Assembly: GCF_048128805.1 (NCBI RefSeq)
Contig: NC_136004.1
Coordinates: 18,288,185-18,352,184, forward strand
DNA length: 64,000 nucleotides
From: Centroberyx gerrardi
Taxonomy: Eukaryota; Chordata; Actinopteri; Beryciformes; Berycidae
Direction: 5' to 3'
Shown here in pieces: positions 33,301 to 43,885 of the stretch. A program made the position numbers and the translations under genes. The first letter of the stretch is position 1, and every line of letters begins with the position of its first letter. Under the pieces are notes generated by a model, which ran no database searches, was not told the origin of the DNA, and saw nothing but the letters and a program-made list of their open reading frames with translations.

Positions 33301-33775
33301 CTCTTCTTATGTCTGCTGAAAGGCACACAAAGTTTGCCCCACAAAGTTTCTTCCTTGCCCCATGACCAATCTTTCCACAAAGTTGTGTGCAAATCCATTG
33401 ATAACCTTTTGAGATATCCTGCTAACAGACAAACAGACAAACAGACGGAATGGGGCGAAAACATATAGGAAACTTGGCATTCTTTGCAAAAAATAAACCT
33501 CTCACTGGCAGCAAGCTACTTTGTTCACTGTAGATATAAACTCTTAATGTTTAATTTTACCTATGTACACTTCAGTTGGCACTAATTTTGTTTTCCAGCA
33601 AATTAATTTATAGGGTGTAGCAACGTTAAGAAACAACTCTAGAAACTCATTAAACTAAAATTAGAAGAGAAAACAACAGTCTGGATGCATCAAGTTAAGT
33701 TGTGAAACATGATGCTCCCCTGCCAAAATAAAGAATGAATAAAGATAAAAGATGAATGATTAAAAAGGGGGAGAG
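30319..33775. other. intergenic region between the divergent mthfd2l and albumin genes
   Basis: About 3.5 kb of AT-rich DNA without convincing ORFs. It holds repeated AATAGAATA sequence near 30525-30570 and a 12-bp inverted repeat (31478-31489 / 31498-31509). A dispersed repeat lies at about 33000-33465. Upstream control elements of both genes must lie here; only the proximal albumin elements are recognisable. Confidence 0.55.
33000..33465 (-). repeat. dispersed teleost repeat containing a GTCTGTTTGTCTGTTTGTCT motif
   Basis: On the minus strand the order is GTCTGTTTGTCTGTTAGCAG, GATATCTCAAAAGGTTATCA, ATGGATTTGCACACAACTTTG, then GGCAAGGAAGAAACTTTGTG. I know this kind of wording from abundant fish interspersed repeats. 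The ends are not defined and no RT or transposase is encoded. Confidence 0.4.
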
Positions 33776-33788
33776 GTTAATGATTGAC
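33776..33788 (+). promoter_or_regulatory. HNF1 binding site of the albumin promoter
   Basis: Reads GTTAATGATTGAC, one mismatch from the HNF1 palindrome GTTAATNATTAAC. It ends 10 bp before the TATA box. Mammalian albumin promoters carry an HNF1 site a short distance upstream of TATA as their main liver switch, so both motif and placement fit. Confidence 0.72.
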
Positions 33789-33798
33789 CGACAACAAT

Positions 33799-33804
33799 TA
33801 TAAA
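33799..33804 (+). promoter_or_regulatory. TATA box of the albumin gene
   Basis: TATAAA followed by GGGGAA, 72 bp before the ATG. It predicts a transcription start near 33830 and a 5' UTR of about 45 nt. Confidence 0.72.
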
Positions 33805-33875
33805 GGGGAATCCTGTGACTGCACTGCACTTGCTGGACCTGCATCCCACCTCTTCACCTCTCCTCTGCTCACACC

Positions 33876-35817
33876 ATGCTGCGGGCCGCGCTCTGTCTGC
33901 TGCTGCTGCAGTCTGTGGCAGCTCAGAATGAAATCTGCAATGTTTACAAAACACTCAAGGATGAGGGCTTCAAAGCAATGTGAGTATTATTCTTTATTTA
34001 ATTTTTTTACTCATCCTTTACTTAACCATGAAGATGAAACGGCAATTAGTTCTGGTTTAAATGATAAAATTTAGGATTTAGGATATAAATACAAATATAA
34101 TATAATTGTTTTGCTATGGAGAGTTCCATTGACAAGGAAACTTTAGTCCAGAACTAGGCTTCATCGTGTTTGTGAAACAGGGTATGCAAATGAAGCATGG
34201 CTATGAAGTCACTTCCATGACTTAGTACATTTATATTTATATTTACATTCAAACAGTGGCATGCTGCAAAATTGTAAGTTGGCATCTGGAAATATCTAAC
34301 TTTTCAGCGCTTGGAAAAAGTATTAATTTGCTGCAACAGATCATGAAGCCAAACAATTTATTTGAAAGGAGATGCAAAAAAGTATTTATTTTCCAATTAA
34401 TATGGGCAATCATCTATGTCAGAAAAGCAAGCTGCAGGGGCGTCCTGGTGGCTCAGTGGTCTAAGTCCTGGGTTTGAATCTGACCTGGGCCCTTGGTCGC
34501 ATGTCATCCCCCTGTCTTTTTCCCAGTCTTCCCTCTCTCTCTACTTAAAACTATCTAATAAATGCAGAAAAGCAAACTGCAGATACATCCTAACTTGATA
34601 TATATTTTTAGCATCATTATAGATCCTTCTTATAATTAAAACTTCACTTCTGAACTTTCTGTTAACTTGTGATTGTAATGTGTATTTTCATTATTTACCT
34701 CAGGCATTTGTATGTTCACAATCTTGAGTTTGTTCAGTGTATTCATGCTTTTTAGCATTTGTTCATGCTGAATAAGTATGTATTTAAAAGTGCTTTCAAA
34801 AAAATAAAACAGGTTTATCACAAAGCGCATAACAAACAAAAAACGACATAAATTCCTGGAAATGACTGGAAGAAACCTTGGGAATGGCCTCACAGAAAGG
34901 GATCCCCCTTCCAGGATGGTCGGGCGTGCAATGTGTTCATTGTATTCCTTTTTCCCAGGTTTTTGGTGGCTCTCGCCCAGAACCTTCGTAACAGCTCCCA
35001 GGCTGAGTTGGCTCCAGGCCTTGATGAGGCTCATGCCATGGCCACCATGTGCTGCTCTGCTGCCGCCACAGCGGACTGTGGCAGAGAGGTGGTCAGTGCG
35101 ACTTCCAAATATTAACCTTTATTGGTAACATTTTTTTAAGACATACAGTCATTATGGATTATGATGTCTTATGATTGTACATTAATCATTACAGGCTTTT
35201 TATACGTAATGTGACTTCATGAAGCAAATTAGAAATCATCTTGTAATTTTGTACGGAGGTTGGAGTGTTGATACATACAGTACTTCTAATAGATTAGATT
35301 AGAAATAATTATGAATATTCTCATAATGCTATACAGTATAATATGTATAATATGTATATCAAGTGATACCCTTTTATTTGTAATTCAGGCTGACTTTAAG
35401 GTAAGGTGGAGGTTTATTCAACTGCATTTAAAACCTGAATGACCCAGGAACGGTTTCCAGGTCACCAGGTGCATCAAGGACAAGGACATCACCATCTTAA
35501 TCCATGTCGTTCAATCACTAGTAGTGGAAATGATTTAGCAAGTGCTACAACCATGAAGTAAGACTAGTGGGTTTGATGAGTTTGTGAATAGACTTTACAT
35601 TTGTTTCAAGTGTAGAAAGAGTAAGAAATGATTAGAAATGATTAAGAAATTATATATTCTCAAAGATGTGCGGCTTTGCTGAGAGGCAAATGACAATTCT
35701 ATATCAACGGCAGATTATTTTTGTGAATATATGTGGAAATGTTCCCGTGTGTGAGTTCTGCACATGTGACTACCTCAGCACACTTTTTCACCTACATGGG
35801 ACTGTGTGTGTGTGTGT

Positions 35818-35867
<50 letters not shown>

Positions 35868-38800
35868 GTAGAATGATATTGTCACTAGTATTGTGTGCTC
35901 CAGTGCGTCGCTAGTGGAGAGGAATAATTTGAAGTCCTGCTGTGAGGGAAGTGTTGCAGAGCGTGAAAAGTGCTTCTGGGGAGAAAAGGCCAAATTTCCC
36001 CGTACCCAGCCATTCCAGTTGTCACCTGAGGAGCAGTGCGCGGGCTTCAAGAAGGACAACAAAGCTTTTATTCAGACGTCAGTGACATACATGCACACAC
36101 ACACACACACATTCAATTTTAGGCATACAGTAAATGTAACAGTAGCATAATCTTAAATGTCTAAATGACCAAAAATTACAAGCAACCAAAAATAAGGAGT
36201 GCAAATGTCAAGGCCGCAGTGCCCTTACAATATTCCTGTGACCATAGAATGATCATGTAAGAGCAAATGCTAGGAAAAGAAATAGAATATGGGGTAAGGA
36301 GAGAGATAAAGGTGAGTGAATAGAATGGGATATCATTCAGTGGAGAGAGGGTGAATGAGATATTTCTTGAAAAGATGAGTTTCCAGCCTGCCGGTGTTGT
36401 GAAAGAGACTAGTGGAAGAGTGCAGAGCATGGGTTAAACCTGCAATAACCAATCCTGAAACTATTGTGTGCTGTGTGGAGATTTCATTGAGACATAATGA
36501 TACAAACCAATATCCACACAACGTGCCAGCTGTGTTGCTGTTTTCACCTCTTTTCTAAAGCTTTTTGTCAAATTCTGCTCCGGAACGAACCTCCTCCCGC
36601 TACATTCAGTGACTATTCATTTTTGTAAAACTAGCTTGGCACCTCCCGCGCTGTTTAAAAGCGTCTCTCACTCCCTGTCATGAAGTGAGCAAGTGAACTT
36701 GTTAAACTAGTAAACTTGCTACCTTCCTCTTCACTTGTCATTGAGTGACATGTAACCTTCAGCAGGAGAAAGATCTGGCAAAGCGAGACCGGTGACACTT
36801 CTCCATAGGTACATTTAGCTTAGCTGTTAGCATTTATCCTTCCATTTATCCTTCGTAGGCCTCTGTAGTGCAGTGGCTTTGCTGTCTGTTATTTACAAAT
36901 GTGTTGCAGTTTCTGTCGCCCTCTAGTGGTCAGAAAAATCGAAAAATAAACTTAAGTTTATTTAAATAGCTCTTCATCACAAGCATGTGTCAAAGGACTG
37001 TACAGAGAATGAGCTTAGCTAAATGTAACTGATCAACAGTCAACCATAGGACAGAATGATAGAGGACAAACATCTGGAAGAGCAAGACACACAAGAACAG
37101 ATTATAGCAAGACATAACAGCCTACCTATTCTAAACAGCCTAACCTACCCAGCACCACCAGCCTTAGACCCTCAATGCATACAAAGAAAAACTCCCATGA
37201 AAAAAACGTGTTAGGGGAAAAAAATGGAAGAAACCCTGGGTGGACCGAGTCACAGAGGGATCCCCCACCGGGACGGCTGAGCGTGCAATAGCTGCCGGGA
37301 AAATAGTGACGTGTTGTGGCTGCAATGTGCGCTTCGCATGGCATTCAATTCAAAGTCACACAATACAATATTTTTGGCAGTCTGGGCAGGAGTCACTGTG
37401 GTTTTTTTGAGGCAGGATTTTACAGGGGAAAAAAGCAGTTGTCAAAATTGAGTTTGAAGTGATGGACAGACATCCAACCGCAAATCAAATTGTCAAGGCA
37501 AACAGAGAGCTGCACCTCAACCTGAAAGTCAGAGGATGGAAGAGATAAGTACTGTAGACTGCTCTACTAAGGCAAACACCAGCAACTACTCTTTGTATGT
37601 TTTAAGGGTCAAACATCCAACAACAACTCTGTCATATGAACAAAACCCACAAAGGCTAACAAATGATACCATCCACATTTGTACCAACAATTCTTTTAGT
37701 GTGACAGGAGATAAACTCTGCAATAATTTTTCTCAGCATCACTAGTCACTCAGTTACTGCTCTTTGGCTCTGTAGAGCTGTAGAGTTGTGACATTGTGCA
37801 TGATGACGAACTATAGGCTACGAACTATTTCCATTAGTTCATTGCAAAATAGCGTCTTGTAAGCCCATGAGGACTGGGCATCTTATAAATGCAGGACACT
37901 TAAATAAAATAAAATCAATCAATCAAAAATAAGAGATGATGTGTGTGTATTTTGTGTTTCCCTACAGGATGATCTTCTTTTTCGCCAAGGGTCATGCCTT
38001 AAAGCCGGCTTCGATGATAATGGAACTTGGTAAATGGTACCACAATGCACTGCAGTTCTGCTGCGAGGCAGCTGAACCACACAGTTGTCTTGAAACCAAG
38101 GTCTGTTCACCTACCATGAACGTGACCACAGACACTCAAACACACACACACACACACACACACACTTTAAGGCAGTCATACTCTTCCCCAATCAAATGTG
38201 AAATCCCTTACACAGTGTCTTTGTGTGTGTTGCAGAAACATGCTCTCCAAGCTCTCGTCAGGAGCCGTGAGACACAAATGAGATCCATCTGTCTTGTCAG
38301 GAGACACAATACTGACACTACTGTGAGGCACAAGTAAGAGATGCTTATGTGTGCACAAGCACACAGTAATGCAGACATGCAGGCAACATATACGCTTATC
38401 CTTGACACAAATGCAAAGTACATCGGAGTGAAATTCCACTTTTCTTGTTCGTCATGTTGTCATTTTGCAATCACGCCTGCACTTGATGAAAACTGGACAG
38501 GTTTACCCATGAGACTGCTGCCTGTAATGCTTTAGTCATGTACAGGGAGGGGCTTGAGGGGAATGAGGAGAATTGTCATGGCTTTGAGATGTACAGTGTC
38601 GATTGTTATATTGCTTTTTATTAATGACACTTCCTCTTTTAATGATGGACATGTTTTGTGACTATGAATCTCAGCATAGAGTCTATAACTAACTTTTGTT
38701 CACTTCATTTAAAATGGTCTTGCTAGACTCAGTGGCATGGCAGCAAAAAACGAACCCCTCATATTACCTGTGTAAATGAGATCTTGTTTCATTGGACATT

Positions 38801-39004
38801 CATACATGCGTCCATCTTCCAGGATGCTGGTGGAGTTCAGCCAGAAGTTTCCTCAGGTCCCAGTGGAGTTAATCCGGCCTATAGTGGAAGGGTTTATGCC
38901 CACGACTGCCTCCTGCTGCCAGAGAGACATGGCTACATGCATGAGGCTGACAGTGAGAAGCTCAAACTCCACTGTTTGTGTGTCTGTGTCATGTGTGTGA
39001 GAGG

Positions 39005-39066
<62 letters not shown>

Positions 39067-42000
39067 TTAAAAAAAAGCTAGCAGTTGTTGCAAAAAAATT
39101 GTTCAAACAAGTTGATTTGTATTGAAAAACAAGTGAAATTATAATTATAATTATTAATTAATAATTCAATTATGAGATTAATGGCTTGTTAAGATGTATC
39201 TTTTTTGAAGTGCAAATCTCCTATCACCCAAACAGAAGCAAAGTATTAACACAATGTGCAACAATAAGAATGTGATGGCACTTACGACTGGCATCGCAGA
39301 ATGCTGCAAGCTGGATATGTTCCGTAACATCAACTGCTTGTCCAGCATGAAGCCTGACCCCAAACCCGAGGGCCTGTCCCAGCGCTACGACCTGCCTGGT
39401 GACACCCAGGCCGTGTGCCGCACCTACGCCGAGTCTCCTGAGAAAGCCGTCACCAAGTATGTATAAGCACACATACTTCTTGTATGTATAGCCTATCCAT
39501 GCATGTACTGTACATACACATATGCACCCACATAACCCCCCCAACTCAAAACACACACACCAGGGTTATTCTAGTTTGGGATTTTTCATTCTTTTTATTT
39601 TCATAGTTTTCAACTTCAGTTTTAGTTAGTTTTCGGTGTGGGTTTGGTAGTTTTAGTTTAGTTTTTATTTAGTTTAAGTTCTAGATTCAGTATTTTTGGT
39701 AGGGGTGGTATTTTTTAAAGGTATAGTTCAGAACAGGTATTTTGCATGTGTTTGCAACAGGTATTGTGTAATACAAACAATAAATCCTAATTTCTTTTAA
39801 AAATGTAATTAACCAAAACTCATTTTTACCCTGCACATAGGCAAAAAGACAAAAACTAAAAACATTTCACCTATATTTTTTTATTTTATTTTAGTTAGTT
39901 TTACAAGTAGACAAGATGGTTTTAGTTCAGTTTTAGTTTTTTCACAGGGTCTCGTTTTTATTTTCATTTCAGTTTACGACAATGTTTTTAAACGTCTAGT
40001 TTTCGTCTTGGTTTTAGGTTATGATAATAACCTTGAGACACGCAAAACAGTCTTTAAAGCAATATTCCACTCAGTTTTAACATGGGGGTTATTTGGCACT
40101 TGGGTTAACCCTAACCCTAACCCGCCATGAAAACCAGAATATAATCTACTCACCAAGATTGGACGCAGCTGGAACGAGTTTATAGTGTTCAGATTTTTAC
40201 TTCCCATTCATTTAAATGAGGCCACAAAAATAGCATAAAAACTTACATTTAAAACGTTCATGAACAGATTCAGCAACAGATCCTGTTTTTAAGACAATAA
40301 AACAATCCTGGGTCCGTCTTCATTTTGCATTTCTGCTCTTGGTTTACACTAAAATTAGTATTTAAAAATAAAAGTAGATCAGGTCTCCCTAACAGGAATA
40401 ATTAAATGCTATTTGGTTAAATTATGCTCTAAAATGTTGGACCCACAGTCAATTTAAAGCCACAGCAGCAGGATCTGTGGTTGAATCTGCTCACGAACGT
40501 GTTTAATGTAAGTTTTCAGGCTATTTTTGTGGTCTCATTCAAATGAAAGGGAAGTAAAAATCCGAATGCTACCAACTCGTCCAGCTGCATCTGATCTTGG
40601 TGAGTAGCCTAGATTATATCCTGGTTCCAATTAGTTTTAACCCCCATGTTAAAAAGTGGAATATTGCTTGACACAAATGTCCTCGCCCCCCTCTCATGTG
40701 CGCTCTGTCTTCTGGTCAGCTGACTGTGTATTAACTGCTGTGATTGGCAGCGTGCTGTACGAAGTGTCCCGTCGTCACCCCGAGGTGTCCCAGGCGGTCA
40801 TCCTTCGCTACGTCGCAGCAGCGCAGCAGGCCGTCGCCAAGTGCTGTGCCAACAACGACCCAGCCGAATGCATCAAGACCGCTGTGTGTGCTGTTACCGA
40901 TCCTGGCCCAGATTATTATTCGAAGAAAAAGATCAATACTTTTATGAGATTTGATTGATTGTGCCTCAAAAGAACCAGTGGGATTGACCCAAAAGAGCTA
41001 CCTCCATCCATTGTGCATTGGTAGGCTAAAGCAAAGGCTTGAAGTAGACTGCTGTTAATCAATGGCCTTACTCTGGTTCTTACAAACCTCTGTGTAGCTT
41101 TCTGTCTTAGTGCCTGTCAGTTCATAATCCAAAAATTAAAACATATGCATAGTAGGTGTAAGGGTTGCTCAACTGCAAATTCAGTAAATTCAGAAACAAA
41201 AATGAAATTTCAGTGTTAGGCTAATAGTGTCTACTGTTTATTAACAATCAGATGGCAGACAATGATCTTGAGAAGGCCATCGCTGACCACATTGCCTGTT
41301 ACAAGAACATTGCAGCTTTTAAGGCAACCATGGGAAATCCTGGTTTTGAGAAGAGGTGAGAGGTTGTGGTATTTGGCAGCTACAACACAAAGGCTAACTT
41401 GTAACTTAATTTTGGAGAACTGCTTATTTTTGTTGCAAAAATCTTTCATGGGTGTGAAAACTCTCTGAAAGCTGTTTGCTTCTCTCTGGCTCTTTCGGTG
41501 TAGTTTGTTGATCAGGTACACTCGTACCATGCCTCAGGCCTCCTTCGACCTCGTCCACCACACATCTAAGGTGATGGCCGATATCTACGCTGAATGCTTA
41601 GAGACCGACAATGACCATGAGCTCCTGGCCTGCGAAGACATGGTTTGAAAGACACACACCCATTTTTCTTTATTTTTACTATTTTCTACATTTTAGAATA
41701 ATAGTAAAGACATCAAAACTATGAAATAACACAAATGGAATTATGCAGTGACCAAAAAAGTGTTAAACAAAGATTCTTTAAAGTAGCCGCCCTTTGCCTT
41801 GATGGAAAGGCAAAGGCTTTGGAAAGAAATTCATATAGGCATCAACTTCACTATTTATATTTGTCCAAGAAACAAATTTCAAGCATTTAAGCATAAGCCT
41901 TTAGATCAAAACGGCTTTAAGATAATGAAAAACATAGTACATTCAATCAGGTTTGTCCAAACTTTTGACTGGTAGTGTATAGGACATATTAGAGCCTACA

Positions 42001-43110
42001 TGAACATCAACAGAATCCAGAAACAAACCATAGTACCACACTCGCCTCCCTCCCCTCCATTACGAGCACGTCACCATCGTTCCTCCGGTCCTCCCGCAGG
42101 TGATCAACGCCATCAGCGAACATTGCTTAATCTATGGCGCTGCCAGCAATGACTCAAAGATCCCCGCCTGCTGCAACCAGACCTACACAGAGCGCGTTCA
42201 ATGCTTCTTGTCCATGGAGCCGGACACTGACTTCCAGCCCCCAGAGTTCGATGCCAAGAACTTTCAATTGGGAGTCAAGCTCTGCACCAATACAGCAGAG
42301 GAGCAGCTTACGTTTGAGAAGAGGTGAGTGGATCTTAGGCTATATTAGTTCCAAAACCTATAATTTAAGAGATGTTTTCCCTTGGATTTTTGTATTTAAT
42401 GGGTATTTGGCAGAATAGATATACCGTAAATGGACAATGAAATGGCATACACATTTTTGTTGAGCCATTTTATACCCACATTCTGTCATACATCACACTA
42501 TATTAATTTTTGTACAGTCAAGGTATTGCTTTAACTATATGTTATGATACCTGCATGTGTGTGTGTGTGTCTGTGTGTTTTCTGTACCTCTAGACTACTC
42601 TATGTCCTGGTGAGTTACAAAACCACCATTACAGGTAAACAGATCACGAAAATCAGTGACACCTTCAAAGCAATGAAGGCCAAGTGCTGCGCTGAGGCAG
42701 ACAAGGCAGCCTGCTTCAACACCGAGGTGAGACCTTGTCATCATCATTATCATCACCATCGCCATTATCACATCAACATTATCGTCCTCATCATCTCATA
42801 TTCACTCATTCACCTTACACTCATTTGGCTCATTTTCAGCGTGGCTCTCACTGCTGTTCAACATGAATATATGACATATTTTCCCTAAATATAATAAATC
42901 TGAAGGTCCTAGTAATTACTTAAGTCTTAGGAAGGGTTTAAATTCAGTAAATGCTGGAGATTATAGGTAATTGATTTTTCTGCCAGTAAAACTAATCCAG
43001 TATTTTTACTGCGACAATTTAGTTTAGTGTTTGACATTTTGTTCTACTCACAGGCTTCACTGTTGAAGACTGGGGTGACTGAGTTGTTGAAGAGTCGTGA
43101 CTCTGCCTAA
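33876..43110 (+). CDS. alb: serum albumin family protein, complete three-domain form, 13 coding exons
   Basis: Secreted liver plasma protein that carries fatty acids and other ligands. Exons: 33876-33979, 34959-35091, 35872-36077, 37968-38100, 38236-38333, 38823-38952, 39236-39456, 40751-40883, 41252-41355, 41504-41642, 42100-42323, 42594-42726 and 43054-43110. All GT-AG, phases agree, 604 aa (human 609). The recurring 133-nt exons and 0/1/2 phase pattern are those of the albumin family. Signal peptide is about residues 1-16 (MLRAALCLLLLQSVAA); the mammalian Arg-Arg propeptide is absent. Three domains carry the Cys-Cys doublets (ATMCCS, KSCCEG, QFCCEA; ASCCQR, AECCKL, AKCCAN; ACCNQT, AKCCAE). 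Domain III has one doublet broken: Cys452-Leu453 in place of Cys-Cys. A Cys34 equivalent is missing (Ser-Ser in LRNSSQAEL). The stretch MKPDPKPEGLSQRYD resembles salmonid albumin as I remember it. Albumin is preferred over afamin or vitamin-D-binding protein because of full three-domain length; the last has a shortened third domain. Confidence 0.9.
34420..34582 (+). mobile_element. tRNA-derived SINE with 18-bp target duplication, in albumin intron 1
   Basis: Body 34438-34564 starts GGGCGTCCTGGTGGCTCAGT (A-box-like GTGGCTCAGTGG) and contains GGTTTGAATCTGACCTGGGC (B-box-like). It goes on with a pyrimidine-rich TCATCCCCCTGTCTTTTTCC and ends CTAATAAATG. Flanks CAGAAAAGCAAGCTGCAG (34420-34437) and CAGAAAAGCAAACTGCAG (34565-34582) differ at one base and are the target duplication. 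Confidence 0.82.
34864..34932. repeat. dispersed repeat fragment just before albumin exon 2
   Basis: Contains GGAAGAAACCTTGGGAATGG, CAGAAAGGGATCCCCCTTCC and CGGGCGTGCAATG. It matches 37226-37290 in the same order. It ends about 25 bp before the exon 2 acceptor. Confidence 0.65.
35803..35864. repeat. (TG)n microsatellite before albumin exon 3
   Basis: About 30 TG units end seven bases before the exon 3 acceptor (CTGGTAG|AAT) and take the place of a normal pyrimidine tract. Confidence 0.95.
36950..37300. repeat. dispersed repeat in albumin intron 3
   Basis: Begins with TTTATTTAAATAGCTCTTCA-TCACAAGC and AAAGGACTGTACAGAG, and includes GGAAGAAACCCTGGGTGGAC, CAGAGGGATCCCCCACCGGG and GAGCGTGCAATAG. 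The last part matches 34864-34932. The layout resembles known teleost interspersed elements, but the class is not certain. Confidence 0.5.
38140..38165. repeat. (CA)n microsatellite in albumin intron 4
   Basis: About 13 CA units inside the 135-bp intron 4. Confidence 0.9.
39007..39066. repeat. (GATA)n microsatellite in albumin intron 6
   Basis: Fifteen uninterrupted tetranucleotide units just downstream of exon 6. Confidence 0.95.
39562..40034. mobile_element. MITE-like TTAGTTTT-rich element in albumin intron 7
   Basis: Left end CAGGGTTATTCTAGTTT and right end, inverted, CAAGGTTATTATCATAACC give short imperfect terminal repeats. The inside is a monotonous TTAGTTTTAGTTT/TTTTATTTTCAT text on one strand, as in a common fish repeat whose ends read AAGGTTATTAT. 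No coding capacity; superfamily not determined. Confidence 0.5.
40058..40668. mobile_element. fold-back MITE with arms of about 200 bp in albumin intron 7
   Basis: Left arm starts AGCAATATTCCACT...TTTTAACATGGGGGTTA; the right arm ends with the inverse TAACCCCCATGTTAAA...AGTGGAATATTGCT. Further inward, ACTCACCAAGATTGG/TCTTGGTGAGTAG, TTTTTACTTCCCATTCATTT/AAATGAAAGGGAAGTAAAAA and CAGCAACAGATCCTG/CAGGATCTGTGG also pair. It is flanked by TTTAA on the left and TTGA on the right, possibly a decayed TTAA duplication. The left arm includes a telomere-like TTAACCCTAACCCTAACCC (about 40104-40122). Confidence 0.68.
41680..41977 (-). mobile_element. Tc1-like transposon relic in albumin intron 10
   Basis: Right end reads GTTTGTCCAAACTTTTGACT then GGTAGTG followed by TA, the classic teleost Tc1 terminus (CACTACCAGTCAAAAGTTTGG inverted). 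Internal text ATGCAGTGACCAAAAAAGTG and GTAGCCGCCCTTTGCCTTGATG is also typical of Tc1 copies. The left terminus and the transposase are missing. Confidence 0.65.
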
Positions 43111-43752
43111 AGTGGTAAGATTGCACCCTTTTGTCTCTCTTGTTATTCAGTAGATAGGTTGGTGATGAATTTCACCTGATTTACCTGTGGGAATTATTAC
43201 AAGGACATAGAATCTGTCTGAAATTAAATGAAATAAAATGGATAATGTACAAATGAGAATAATTTGTACTTTAAAAACTTTAAAGACACAGTCCAGATGT
43301 TTTGACCACCTGAATTTTGGGCATTCATACAGCTCTTAGAGAGATTGACTTGTGGAAAAGAGGTTTTATTAATTTGTTAAAAAAGAAATGTCCAAACTAC
43401 ATTATAACTAATTTGTAGTTGTCACATATTGTCAGTCGATGTATCAACAGCTCAGATGCAAAAACAATCTCATTAATTCAGTAAAATTAGCCAGTGGCAG
43501 GGCGAAAGACTTTCAACAGGGGGCGCCATACTGCAGTTACAGATTGGACCTCTAAAATGGACGTGGAAATTCAGAGAACAGTCAATAGATTTATATTTTT
43601 TTGTAGTGGCACATTTTCACTCATACAAATCAGGCTGCACATAATGTTTGTCCAGCAGACTTTTCAGTTAAATAAGGTCCTACTATACTGTTGTTCCAAG
43701 ATGTTTTTTCACCAGGAAACTGTTCTTCATGTGAGTTTGTATTTCTCTACAG

Positions 43753-43885
43753 CCTCCTCAAAAATACAGCTTCCACTGCTCTGCTGTGTCTGATTAGGAC
43801 AGACTTCCCATCTACCATCTGTGACTGATATCTGACAACGGATGATGGGCACTGACTTTAATAAATAAAGTTTGAAATGGCCTGA
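43753..43885 (+). other. non-coding last exon of the albumin gene with poly-A signals
   Basis: After the TAA (43108-43110) the exon reads AGTG and meets a donor GTAAGA (43115). A matching acceptor is TTTCTCTACAG at 43742-43752. The exon then runs through two overlapping AATAAA signals (43860-43865, 43864-43869). An untranslated terminal exon is also a feature of mammalian albumin genes. Confidence 0.65.

Noticed and set aside
39007-39066. CRISPR-like array of short repeats
   Set aside because: Simple GATA tetranucleotide run without spacers, in a vertebrate intron.
40104-40122. Interstitial telomere (TTAACCCTAACCCTAACCC)
   Set aside because: Only about three units, inside the arm of a fold-back element; not a chromosome-fusion relic.
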